Shown here: piece after piece, positions 9,190 to 18,439 of the stretch
How positions within the stretch are numbered: the stretch's first letter is position 1
How the letters are laid out: each line of letters begins with the position of its first letter
Source: Manihot esculenta
Lineage: Eukaryota > Streptophyta > Magnoliopsida > Malpighiales > Euphorbiaceae
Direction of reading: 5' to 3'
Assembly: GCF_001659605.2 (NCBI RefSeq)
Contig: NC_035164.2
Location: forward strand, 12,250,965-12,314,964
Length of the DNA stretch: 64,000 bases
Notes under the pieces: model-generated
Databases searched by the model: none
Told to the model about the DNA's origin: nothing
The model's input: the letters and a program-made list of their open reading frames with translations, nothing else
Program-made: the position numbers and the translations under genes

Positions 9190-12123
9190 ATGACCAGGTC
9201 TGGACGCAAGGACATTCAACCTTACGATCCAGAAATTGAACGCACATCAAGACAACTAAGAAAGAGGAACCAAGCCTCAAAAGCATCCACATCAACAGCT
9301 GCTGTCCAAACAGCCCCTATTGAAGCTTCTGCTGTCCATGAAACAGCAACTACTGTCCCAAGATCAGAAATAATTGCTGTAACATCTTCTGCAGCTGCTG
9401 ACCAAACCACCGAAGCACAGACAGCCACTGCTGTCAACTCTGCCGAAGACTCTGCTGTGAACAGTACCAAACCAGCAACAGTCTCAGGTCAGTCTACTTT
9501 CCCTGCTACTGCCCAAGCTGCTGTAACAGACCCAGAAATTTTTCCAGCACAGCCAGTTGCTAAACCAGCAACTTCAGATACTCACACTGCAGAAACAGCA
9601 TCTGCTGTTCATACACCAGCAACATCTGAACCTGCCACTATCACACCTATTATTGCTGACCTTACAGAACCAGCAACTACTTTGTCTGCCCAACCATCAT
9701 CTTCTGTCCAAAAAACAACTGTTCTGTCTGCCCAAACAGGACAGTCACCTGCTGAAATTACTGAAACAGCACAGCCCACTGCTGTGTTTGCCCAAACAGC
9801 TGCTGATATGGCAGATTACAACATGCAACATGCTGCCCCTCACCCAAGACTGGCTGAACCTCAAGCACCAGCTGTTCCCCATAATGGACATGCTGTCCAT
9901 GGCCAAATAATTCAGGAAAATCCAGCAATTAGGCCCCAAGTGCAAAGAGAAAGAACCATGAGAGAATTAGCAACGCCTATAGGTGATCAAGCACCACTTT
10001 GCATCACTTATCCACCTCTTACAGCTCCATTTGAACTCAAGACAGGTTTGATTCACCTTCTCCCTAAATTCAGAGGTAGAGAGAATGAAAATCCACACAA
10101 GCACTTGAAAGAATTTAGTATTATTTGTTCATCCATGAGACCCCAAGGGATCTCCGAAGATCATGTTAAATTGAGAGCTTTTCCCTTTTCGTTAGATGAC
10201 TATGCTAAAGATTGGTTATTCTATTTGCCGCCCGGATCTATAACTTCTTGGGATGATATGGTCCAAACCTTTTTGGACAAATACTTCCCACCATCTAAAT
10301 CAATTGGCATAATAAGGGAAATCACTAGCATTAGACAAAAACAAAATGAGGATTTATATGACTATTGGGAAAGGTTTGAAAGACTATGTACAGGTTGTCC
10401 ACAACATGATATGTCAGACAAGGCTCTCATACAGTTCTTCTATGGAGGATTGATACCATCAGAAAGGAAACTCATAAATGTAGCTTGTGGAGGATCCATC
10501 CTAGACAAGTCATCAAGGGAGATGAAAGAATTGATATCTACTCTTGCAGCCTCTTCTAGGCAGTATGGAGAAGAAAGACAACTACAAAAAGCCAACGAGG
10601 TAAGTTTCCCCACCATATCTGAACTAACATCTGTTATGAAAAATATTGTGGTAGATGTTGTGCAACAAATTCAAGCAACCCAGCCACCTAGGCCATGTGG
10701 GATATGTTCATATGTGGGTCATCCAATTGACCAATGTCCTACCCTTCAAGAAGACCACCAGCAAGTCAATGCCATGGGAGGATTCAATAATCAGCCTAGG
10801 CATGATCCATTTTCTAACACTTACAATCCGGGTTGGAGAGATCACCCAAATTTTAGCTATGGGAGAACCAACAACTATCAGAACTACCAAAGAAATCAAG
10901 CTCAACTAGCACCTTCCAATTTCAAAAACACTCTTGATGAGGTAGTGAAGACCATGCAAATGATGCAACAACAAATGGGACAAATGGCCACCTCCATAAA
11001 TAGGCTCGAATCTCAAGGGAAGTTGCCATCCCAAACTGAAGCAAATCCCAAGCAAAACATAAGTGCCATACTGTTGAGAAGTGGAAAAGAACTTCAAGAA
11101 ATTAAGGCTGATGGTGCAAATCCAGAACTACAAAGAAAAACTATTGAAAGGAATCTGCCAGAAATTGAGACAGACTGCTGTTTGCCCAAACAGACTGGGC
11201 AAACAAGCAGACAGACTACAGGCAGTGACAGTCTGCCCATGGAGATAGAGCACTGTTTGCCCAAACAGACTGGGCAAACAACACCAGCATACCAGCAGCA
11301 GAAGGTAAACCAGCAAGCAAACTTTAAAATTCCTCCCCCCTTTCCAAAAAGGTTTGAAAAATCACAAAAGGAGAAAGAAGAAAGAGAGATACTTGAAACC
11401 TTTAGGAAGGTGGAGATCAATATACCCTTGCTTGATGCGGTTAAACAAATACCAAGGTATGCAAAATTCTTAAAAGAGTTGTGCACAAACCGAAGGAAGC
11501 TTGCTGAAAAGGAAAAGGTAAGTGTAGGTGAGGTAGTCACTGCTGTTATTCAAAGGAAATTGCCAGCCAAATGCAAAGATCGAGGCATGTTTGCTGTTTC
11601 ATGCACAATAGGCAATGTTGGCATCAAGAAAGCCATGTGTGACTTGGGTGCGTCAATAAATGTTATGCCACTTTCCATTTATAACTCCTTGAATGCAGGT
11701 ACACTTAAAGACACAAAAGTGGTCATCCAATTGGCTGATAGATCCGTGGTGTACCCAAAAGGCGTTCTTGAAGATGTTCTAGTCCAAGTGGACCAGTTTG
11801 TCTTTCCAGCTGATTTTTATGTAATAGATATGGAGGAAGACAATAGCAAATCCACTTCAGATATCTTGCTTGGACGACCCTTCTTAAGCACGGCCAGAAC
11901 CAAAATCGATGTGCATGATGGCACATTAACCATGGAATTTGAAGGGGAAGTAATAAAGTTCAGTGTTTATGATGCTATGAAATACCCCCATGACATGTCC
12001 CCCGTTTATGGTCTAGATATCATAGATTGCTTAAGTCAAGAAATTTTTGATATGGACCAAAATGATGTACTAACCAATGATTTTTGTAGGGAGGGCAACC
12101 ATGAAAAGGAAAGAAGCCAATAA
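9190..12123 (+). CDS. Ath2 Gag-protease polyprotein
   Basis: A 977-residue frame starting MTRSGRKD, the same start as Ath1 and Ath3. Residues 20 to about 240 are low-complexity Ala/Thr/Gln/Val. The gag core is about 265-440 (FELKTGLIHLLPKFRG, DYAKDWLFYLPPGSITSWDDM). A CX2CX4HX4C zinc knuckle is at 503-516. Two CLPKQTGQT repeats near 664 and 689 are the translated TTTGCCCAAA hairpin. A PPPFPKRF segment follows near 713, then an aspartic protease with active-site DLGAS at 818-822 and ILLGRPFLSTA near 890. Gag assembles the particle and PR cleaves it. The frame is intact and ends in TAA (12121-12123); the next coding block continues in the same frame, so readthrough or loss of a sense codon are both possible. 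Confidence 0.93.
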   Translation: MTRSGRKDIQPYDPEIERTSRQLRKRNQASKASTSTAAVQTAPIEASAVHETATTVPRSEIIAVTSSAAADQTTEAQTATAVNSAEDSAVNSTKPATVSGQSTFPATAQAAVTDPEIFPAQPVAKPATSDTHTAETASAVHTPATSEPATITPIIADLTEPATTLSAQPSSSVQKTTVLSAQTGQSPAEITETAQPTAVFAQTAADMADYNMQHAAPHPRLAEPQAPAVPHNGHAVHGQIIQENPAIRPQVQRERTMRELATPIGDQAPLCITYPPLTAPFELKTGLIHLLPKFRGRENENPHKHLKEFSIICSSMRPQGISEDHVKLRAFPFSLDDYAKDWLFYLPPGSITSWDDMVQTFLDKYFPPSKSIGIIREITSIRQKQNEDLYDYWERFERLCTGCPQHDMSDKALIQFFYGGLIPSERKLINVACGGSILDKSSREMKELISTLAASSRQYGEERQLQKANEVSFPTISELTSVMKNIVVDVVQQIQATQPPRPCGICSYVGHPIDQCPTLQEDHQQVNAMGGFNNQPRHDPFSNTYNPGWRDHPNFSYGRTNNYQNYQRNQAQLAPSNFKNTLDEVVKTMQMMQQQMGQMATSINRLESQGKLPSQTEANPKQNISAILLRSGKELQEIKADGANPELQRKTIERNLPEIETDCCLPKQTGQTSRQTTGSDSLPMEIEHCLPKQTGQTTPAYQQQKVNQQANFKIPPPFPKRFEKSQKEKEEREILETFRKVEINIPLLDAVKQIPRYAKFLKELCTNRRKLAEKEKVSVGEVVTAVIQRKLPAKCKDRGMFAVSCTIGNVGIKKAMCDLGASINVMPLSIYNSLNAGTLKDTKVVIQLADRSVVYPKGVLEDVLVQVDQFVFPADFYVIDMEEDNSKSTSDILLGRPFLSTARTKIDVHDGTLTMEFEGEVIKFSVYDAMKYPHDMSPVYGLDIIDCLSQEIFDMDQNDVLTNDFCREGNHEKERSQ

Positions 12124-12141
12124 GAGCTGGAACGGACAGCA

Positions 12142-14001
12142 ATGGATTGCTGCATACAGAAAACAGACTGCTGTTTGCCCAAACAGACTGGGCAAACAAG
12201 CAGACAGGAGGCAGAACATGCAGATGACTGTTTGCCCAAACAGCCAGTAAAAGCAGAACAGGCAAGCATCTGTTTTCCCAAACAGGTTCAGCAGTCAACT
12301 AAGGCAGAATGCAGACCACCCAAGCCAATCCAGCAAGAAAAACTCAGTTTGCCCACATCAGTTGCCCAAACGGCTGTGGCAGAACACTGTTCACCTGCAA
12401 ATTCAGCAGAAAACCAACCAGCAAGTTACTGTTTGCCCAAACAGTATGAAAGAGGAGAATGCAGCACAACCAGAACACTGGAACAAGTGAATTGCTGTTT
12501 GATCAAACACCCAACAGATGAAATAAGGGCAGAAACTTGTTTGCCCGCACCAGCTGTACAGAAAGCACAAACAGATTGCTGTATGCCCAAACAGCAAGAG
12601 CAGGCAGACTCTTGTTTGCCCGAACAGCAGATCTCCTTACAACAACTCTTGGAATATGCGAAAAACGAGAATCACCTCCATGAACAATCATTCTATGCTC
12701 AAACCAACGAGCCATGGTACGCAGACATTGTAAACTACCTAGCCACAGGTAACTTACCTTCTGATATGCCCAAACACACAAAAGACAAAATAAAGAAGGA
12801 TGCAAAGTACTACGTTTGGGATGAACCGTACCTTTGGAAGCATTGTTCAGACCAGGTTATAAGGAGGTGCATACCAGAACAAGAGATAACCTCAGTCCTC
12901 ACTTTTTGCCATTCATACAGCTGTGGTGGACACTTTGGGCCAAAAAAGACAGCCCATAAAATCCTCGAAAGTGGATTATTCTGGCCCAACATGTTCCGAG
13001 ATGCCTATTTGTTTTGCAAAACATGTGCAAGATGCCAACAAATTGGAAATCTAAGCAACAAAAACCAGATGCCTCAAAATCCTATCATGGTTTGCGAGAT
13101 ATTCGATGTATGGGGCATAGACTTCATGGGGCCATTTCCGCCATCCTTTGGATACACCTATATAATCCTTGCAGTAGATTATGTATCCAAATGGATAGAA
13201 GCTAGAGCAACAAGAACTGATGATGCCAAGGCGGTAGTAGACTTTGTGAAAACTAACATCTTTGCCAGGCATGGAGTACCCAAGGCAATCATCAGCGATA
13301 GAGGGACTCACTTTTGTAACAAGGTAGTGGAAAGTCTTCTCAAGAAGCACCATGTCATTCATAGAACATCCACGGCCTACCACCCTCAAACGAATGGGCA
13401 AGCTGAAGTATCTAATAGAGAAATCAAGGCCATTTTGGAAAAGACAGTATGCCCCAATAGAAAGGACTGGAGTGCACGATTGGAAGACGCTTTGTGGGCA
13501 TATAGGACAGCCTACAAGACTCCCATAGGGATGTCACCCTACCGGCTAGTCTATGGAAAGTCATGCCACCTTCCAGTTGAACTCGAACATAAGGCTTATT
13601 GGGCTGTCAAGAATTGTAACATGGATCTTAAGGAAGCTGGAGCCCATCGTAAGTTGCAAATCCAAGAACTAGAAGAACTTAGACGAGATGCATACGAAAC
13701 TTCATGGGACTACAAAGCCAAGACCAAAGCCTTCCATGATAAGCGTATTTCAAGAAAACAATTTAAGGTTGGTGATAAAGTCTTACTTTTTGATTCTCGT
13801 CTAAAATTATTTCCAGGAAAGCTACGGTCTAGATGGATTGGGCCGTTTATTGTAGAAAATACATATCTACATGGAGCCGTAGATATTCGCAGCATAGAAA
13901 CTGGAAAGGTCTTCAAAGTGAATGGGCACCGTCTGAAACCGTTCTATGAGGAATTTGCAGTACAAGTAGTGGAAGAGATTCCACTGAATTATCCTCCATA
14001 A
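12142..14001 (+). CDS. Ath2 hairpin-repeat linker fused to integrase
   Basis: A 619-codon frame in phase with gag-PR, separated by one TAA. The ATG at 12142 is only the first available; the true start is uncertain. Residues 1 to about 165 are a linker of CLPKQ-like repeats encoded by palindromes. Then, with no RT or RNase H, comes the RNase H/IN junction ([14 protein letters not shown]) and a complete Athila-type integrase: the zinc-binding HHCC region ([10 protein letters not shown]...CKTCARCQQ), catalytic D327, D386 and E422 with 35 residues between the last two, and a C-terminal DNA-binding part ([16 protein letters not shown]). IN inserts the cDNA in the nucleus. All catalytic residues are present, so it may still work if expressed. 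Confidence 0.9.
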   Translation: MDCCIQKTDCCLPKQTGQTSRQEAEHADDCLPKQPVKAEQASICFPKQVQQSTKAECRPPKPIQQEKLSLPTSVAQTAVAEHCSPANSAENQPASYCLPKQYERGECSTTRTLEQVNCCLIKHPTDEIRAETCLPAPAVQKAQTDCCMPKQQEQADSCLPEQQISLQQLLEYAKNENHLHEQSFYAQTNEPWYADIVNYLATGNLPSDMPKHTKDKIKKDAKYYVWDEPYLWKHCSDQVIRRCIPEQEITSVLTFCHSYSCGGHFGPKKTAHKILESGLFWPNMFRDAYLFCKTCARCQQIGNLSNKNQMPQNPIMVCEIFDVWGIDFMGPFPPSFGYTYIILAVDYVSKWIEARATRTDDAKAVVDFVKTNIFARHGVPKAIISDRGTHFCNKVVESLLKKHHVIHRTSTAYHPQTNGQAEVSNREIKAILEKTVCPNRKDWSARLEDALWAYRTAYKTPIGMSPYRLVYGKSCHLPVELEHKAYWAVKNCNMDLKEAGAHRKLQIQELEELRRDAYETSWDYKAKTKAFHDKRISRKQFKVGDKVLLFDSRLKLFPGKLRSRWIGPFIVENTYLHGAVDIRSIETGKVFKVNGHRLKPFYEEFAVQVVEEIPLNYPP

Positions 14002-14213
14002 AAACAAAGGTTGTTAAAAAAAAAAAAAAAACAGAGATATGTGATTGTTTGTCCAAACAGCATGGGCAAACAACCAGGGATGCAGGAATCAATTCTTTAA
14101 CCCACTTCCAGGTTTTTAGCTCTTTTGCAGGTTGAAGCTGCCTGGCCAATCTGTTTGCCCAAACAAACTGGGCAAACAATGGAAATCAACTCAGCAAAAG
14201 GATAGGCTACTAC
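14002..14213 (+). other. Ath2 post-IN spacer with hairpin units
   Basis: Noncoding. A run of A residues (about 14016-14031) is followed by two TTTGCCCAAA-type units (about 14046-14071 and 14151-14177), the first with a GTCC variant core. They show that the motif is maintained outside coding sequence. Confidence 0.7.
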
Positions 14214-14423
14214 ATGCCCATACAGCTGGGCCAACGACAGCCCAACACAAGAGCAGCAACCCAGCCTGCCCAGCAAGCCGACCCACAGCACGTCCCACCT
14301 CCAGCAACTGAGCACGCAGAGGCAGATCGCTTGAACAGAATCGAGGCCAGGCTCACACACATAGAAAGCATGTTGGAACTACTGGTGCAGCACATTCTGC
14401 CACCTGCACGCAGAGACAGCTAG
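14214..14423 (+). pseudogene. Ath2 remnant of ORF3 C-terminus
   Basis: A 69-codon frame ending in LNRIEARLTHIESMLELLVQ and HILPPARRDS, matching the C-terminal helix of Ath1 ORF3 (RLSRIEDRMHHMEQLLQLLV). The rest of ORF3 is deleted. Leu/Ile spacing suggests an amphipathic helix or short coiled coil. Retention of just this end in Ath2 and Ath3 suggests that the nucleotides, near the 3' end of the genome, are needed in cis. Confidence 0.68.
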
Positions 14424-15440
14424 TTCACCCAGCTGTTTGCCCAAACAGCACTGGGCAAACAGCCACACCAGGGAAGTACCAGTTTTTCTTTTTGAACTTT
14501 AATTTTTCCATACATTGAGGACAATGCATGAGCTAGGTGTGGGGGTGCACATCTCTGAATTTTGATGCTTCATGCATTCTTTTTGATTTCTTTTTAGTTC
14601 ATTTATGCTTTAATTTTTAATTAGCACACATTAGGCAAAATTTTTTCATTTTTATGCTTTCAATAATACACACACAACCACAACCAACCTTCTTCTTCTT
14701 TTTTTGGTTTGCTTTACTCAAATACATAGGCTATGTTGGATGAGCCTTCTTTCCATGACCCCATTGATGTGATAACTCTTTAAACCTAAGTTGAATCACT
14801 TGTAGTGAGTTGCATTCATTTTTTAGAATTTCCTTTTGAATTGAATCTTTGAGTTTGCCATGGTGAAAAATATATTGATGACCCTCAATTGATTGAGAAT
14901 AAATTGAAATTGTGTGAATGAATTTAATGTGACTTGATTTAGCAATTGGTGTTGATTTGCCCAAATCATTGAGAGAAAGAAAATTCAGCAAAGGCAAAGA
15001 CCTCAAAAGCACAAATTGAAAATTGTTCTAATGGTCAAAAGACTATGAACAAGGCTAGTAGCCACTTGGATAGGTGATCAACTGAAAATCTAAACCTTCA
15101 AATCAAAAATAGGTTGGTGACCTTTCCAAGCAAGATCTAAAGTGCAAAAGCCTGAATAAAGTACTTCAAGGTAAGGGCAAGTCAATCCAAAAGCTAGAAA
15201 AAGTCTTAACATATAATGTGCATGATCTCTCTTGAGGAAAACAAATCCTAGCCATGGTAAGTAAAGGGAGACAAGGAAAAGAGGAAAGTAACCTTGGTGC
15301 ATGCACACTTCACTACAATGCTTCAAAGTAGGGGTCTAGGGTATGAGCTTAAGTGGTAATAAGGATCAAGTGGAAAAAGAAGCTTGTTTGACTAAACCTA
15401 TTTGCTTGAGGACAAGCAAAGGGCTAGGTGTGGGGGTATT
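14424..15440 (+). other. Ath2 3' untranslated region with two polypurine-like boxes
   Basis: No convincing ORF. It contains one TTTGCCCAAA unit (14432-14461), a first box with ATTGAGGACAAT and AGGTGTGGGGGTGC (about 14513-14551), about 850 bp of AT-rich sequence, and the polypurine tract at the LTR edge: CTTGAGGACAAG, then AGGTGTGGGGGTATT (about 15406-15440). The second box should prime plus-strand DNA synthesis. The upstream box has the same layout and also occurs in Ath3. Confidence 0.75.
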
Positions 15441-17010
15441 TGATAAAGCCAAAATTAGACCCATTTTCTATGTTTATATTTATGTCAATTTACACATTTT
15501 CTACCTAACTTTGTGGTTTTTGTCTTATTTTGTAGGAAATGGAGCAAAATGGTAATTTGGCTAAAATGGCCTTAATTCTGCCCAAAAGACAGCAAAAGAG
15601 AATAAGCATGGTTTGCCCAACTTGATTGCCCAAGCCAAGGAGAAGCTGAGATAAAGAGGAAAAAGTGATAAAGTATGCTGTCCAGACTGTTTGCCCAAAC
15701 AGCACTGGGCAAACAGCAAAGAAAGTCAGAAACAGAGCATATGCAGCCAACAGTGATCCCAGACAGACTGTTTGCCCAAACAACGTCGGGCAAACAGCAC
15801 CAGCAGGCAAAAACCAGCATAATCTGTCAAACTTGCTGACCAAGTCAACACGAATCCCCACGCACTCCAAACACGTGGGACAGCTCAGAAACACCTATTT
15901 ACACCTCAGCACACTCTCCTACATATTCAGGAAGCCAAGAAATAAAAAGACAAGAATGCCCTCCAAGAATTCAAGACTAAATAGGAAAAAAAAGAGTCCC
16001 AAACTAAAAAGGAAAATTAGGGCAGCCTCTTCACCTATAAAAAGGCATGCAAACCAGCAAAGAAGACATCCTGGAATTCGGGGGATTATCCTTGGATCAA
16101 GATACCTACGGCAGAAGCTGCACCAGCAGCTGCGCCCTTGCGCCAGCCCTTCTTCTTCCTTTTTCTTGTTTTCTTTCTTTTCTTTTATGTTAGTTTCAGC
16201 CATGAGTGGCTGAAACCCTTTTGCTAGTTGAAGAATAAGGTGAAACTTTGGTTGTTCATGGATTGTGAGATCTGAACCTTTGTGTTAATCTTTTATTAAT
16301 CAATATTTATGCAATTTTGTGCTTAATTAATTGTTGCCTTGTTATCTTAATCAAATTGGCCTATTTATTATTGATTGCAAAGTTATAAATCTGTTTGTTT
16401 GGATAATTCTTAGTCCGTAATTGCTGGAATTGTTCACACACAAGAACACTTGGTGTAAAAAACCAAGAAATTGCATAATCTAGCAATATCACCATGCTTA
16501 TGGGTAGCTAGAATTAGGTCTCTCTTTCTCTTAATGCAATCAACAATTGTTTGTTGCCTATGGCCCAAGGACGTTCCTTGGCAATTTGTTGATTAGTGAT
16601 TGATTAGAGGACGTTCCCTAATTGATCTAAGCTTAAGGAGGGATTTGGTTGGTGAGAAGCTTCTTCCACCTCCTAAACTAATTTATTGAACCTAATAAAA
16701 GAATCTTTTGTGTCAATGATCAATCCCAACAACTAAAGTGGATCCAATTCTTCAACTAGGCTTTTCTCATTATTGATTTCTCTTTACTTTATTACTTGCT
16801 TTACTTGCTTGCTTTCAATTCTAGTTTAGATATCAAATCTTCAAAACCCCCAATTTTACTTTTATTGTCTCTTTATTTACTTGGTCTTGATAAGAAGAAT
16901 AAATAGTATTGATTCCCTGTGGATACGATCCCTTTGCCACTGTCTACAAGTTATTAAATTGTTGGTAATCAAAAGGGTTATTTTTGACCGGCCTCGACAA
17001 CCGACTGTCA
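15441..17010 (+). repeat. Ath2 3' LTR
   Basis: 1570 bp, nearly identical to 7571-9138. By eye the differences are an inserted AC in the first hairpin unit (about 15703), and single substitutions near 15818, 16273, 16365, 16392 and 16969. It ends CTGTCA at 17010, followed by the GCGTC duplication. Confidence 0.95.
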
Positions 17011-17176
17011 GCGTCGTTGGGAACGGGTGGAGGTTTTTCCATTGCCTCTTCATCATTGTCGATGGGAATGCGTATCGGTCTGGGCATCCCGTGCCTCCTT
17101 CACATCCTGGGGCCGCCGGTAACCATCATCTTGGTTTTGGCCATGGTGTCTAATGTCGTCGGTGATAGAGTTTCTT
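17011..17176 (-). pseudogene. Ath1 ORF3, N-terminal fragment between two insertions
   Basis: Between the Ath2 duplication (17011-17015) and the Tek3 duplication (TTCTT, 17172-17176). On the minus strand it has an open frame rich in Pro, Arg and Asp/Glu that continues in phase into 7565 and below when Ath2 and one duplication are disregarded. A minus-strand ATGGCC near 17138-17143 is a possible ORF3 start, but that frame reaches a stop after 14 codons. Confidence 0.65.
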
Positions 17177-17353
17177 TGTAATACCCGGCTAGACTCCGGT
17201 ATCGGAATTCCTACCGTCCGGTGGAATCTCGGATGCCGGAGACCTCTAGAAGGGTAAAATCATGTTTTATAAAAATGTTTTAATGTGTTTTATGATTTTA
17301 AGTATGAAATTAAATGAGTTTTTGCAAGAAAAGTCCTTGGAGGAAAACCCAGG

Positions 17354-17478
17354 TTCGGCCGCCGAAAGTCAAGTTCGGCCGCCGAACATGCATGCGTTTT
17401 GGAGGCACGTTAGGCCCCCGAAAGCATGAGTTAGGGAAGTCCAGTTTCGGCCGCCGAAAGTCAAGTTCGGCCGCCGAA
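17354..17478 (+). promoter_or_regulatory. Paired TTCGGCCGCCGAA palindromes upstream of TATA
   Basis: Exact 13-mers at 17354, 17374, 17446 and 17466: two pairs, each spaced exactly 20 bp start to start, about two helical turns. The core GCCGCC is that of the plant GCC-box bound by ERF/AP2 factors, and CGGCCG is rich in methylatable CpG and CHG. Four further copies lie at 18057-18227. Confidence 0.65.
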
Positions 17479-17532
17479 TATTGCATGGATGCGGAAGCGC
17501 ATTCGGCCCCGAACGTGGCCTGGCCAGCCACC

Positions 17533-17540
17533 TATAAAAG
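17533..17540 (+). promoter_or_regulatory. Tek3 TATA box
   Basis: TATAAAAG about 356 bp into the LTR and just after the first palindrome cluster. The equivalent in Tek6 is TATAAATG at 58739-58746. It implies a leader of about 2.1 kb before gag. Confidence 0.7.
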
Positions 17541-17771
17541 GGGCACTTAGCTGAAATGGGCGAGTTTTCTCCCATTTTCGGCCACAGCAAGCTTCCGACC
17601 TTTCCTTTGCAACTCTTGTGTTCTTCCTCCAAATCTCTTCCATTTTTCTTGAGTTTTAAACTCACATTGCAAGTTTTGAGCATTTAAACCAAGTTTTGGA
17701 GCTTTGGGAACTCAGGAGCTCATTTTCGTGGATCTCCAAGTTTAGGTCGTCTCCCTCTCGATCTTCAAGAG

Positions 17772-18368
17772 GTAAGAGCCGATCTTAAGCTCCTTATGTG
17801 TTTTAAATAAGTTTTATGCAAGATCTATGGGTAGAAAGGCATGTTAGGTTATATGTTGAGTTATGGGTTAATATTGATGTTTTGAACAATGTGTGTTGAT
17901 TGTGTGTGTTTGAAGTGTTGTAGTTGGGGTATATGACTGTTTGAGACCCCTAGGAACTTGTATGCATGTTTTGGTTGAGATTTACGCATGATTTGAGGTT
18001 TTGGGAGGCAAGGGGTTCATGTGAACCAAGTTTCTGCCCTTCTGGCAGAAACCAAGTTCGGCCGCCGAAGGGAGTTTCGGCCGCCGAACCCCCTTGTGGA
18101 GGCAGCATTCGGCTGCCGAAGCTTGCCCCCGAAAGAAGACTTTCGGATCTGTCTGGGAGGTTCGGCCGCCGAAGGTGCCACCGAACCTGCCTGACTTTCG
18201 GCTCTGGAGGGACTTTCGGCCGCCGAACCTGCCGCCGAAAGTGCCCTGTTCAGCCATTTCTTGCATGTTTTTATGTGATGTTTTCATGATGTTTTAGGGG
18301 ATTTTTGGGGAGTAGTTTAGAGTTATGTTCTAGCATGTTTGGTCCCTCATTTGAGTCCACCTGTGTAG
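17772..18368 (+). other. Predicted leader intron 1 of Tek3 LTR
   Basis: Donor GAG|GTAAGAG at 17772 and acceptor GTGTAG|GTTCGG at 18368. It holds the second palindrome cluster. The acceptor's pyrimidine tract is weak. The downstream block 18369-18439 is conserved in Tek1, Tek3 and Tek6, as expected of an exon. Confidence 0.4.
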
Positions 18369-18439
18369 GTTCGGACCCGAGGAACCGAGGACCCCAGCAG
18401 TGAGGTCAGCTGCTTCGGTGTTGTCAGAGTCAGCCAGAG

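Larger units (their letters stand above)
7571..17010 (+). mobile_element. Ath2: non-autonomous Athila-type element lacking RT-RNaseH
   Basis: A 9440-bp element with LTRs 7571-9138 and 15441-17010, flanked by exact GCGTC duplications (7566-7570 and 17011-17015). It carries a perfect tRNA-Asp primer site, gag-PR, linker-IN, the tail of ORF3, and a polypurine tract. RT and RNase H are absent between PR and IN, and most of ORF3 is missing. I counted about five substitutions and one 2-bp indel between the LTRs, so insertion was recent despite the lack of its own RT. It interrupts ORF3 of Ath1 in the opposite orientation. Confidence 0.93.

Noticed and set aside
12403..12805. Minus-strand frames over the Ath2 linker with repeated VWANS and FGQT strings
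   Set aside because: They are the reverse reading of the TTTGCCCAAA palindromes inside a clear plus-strand coding region.
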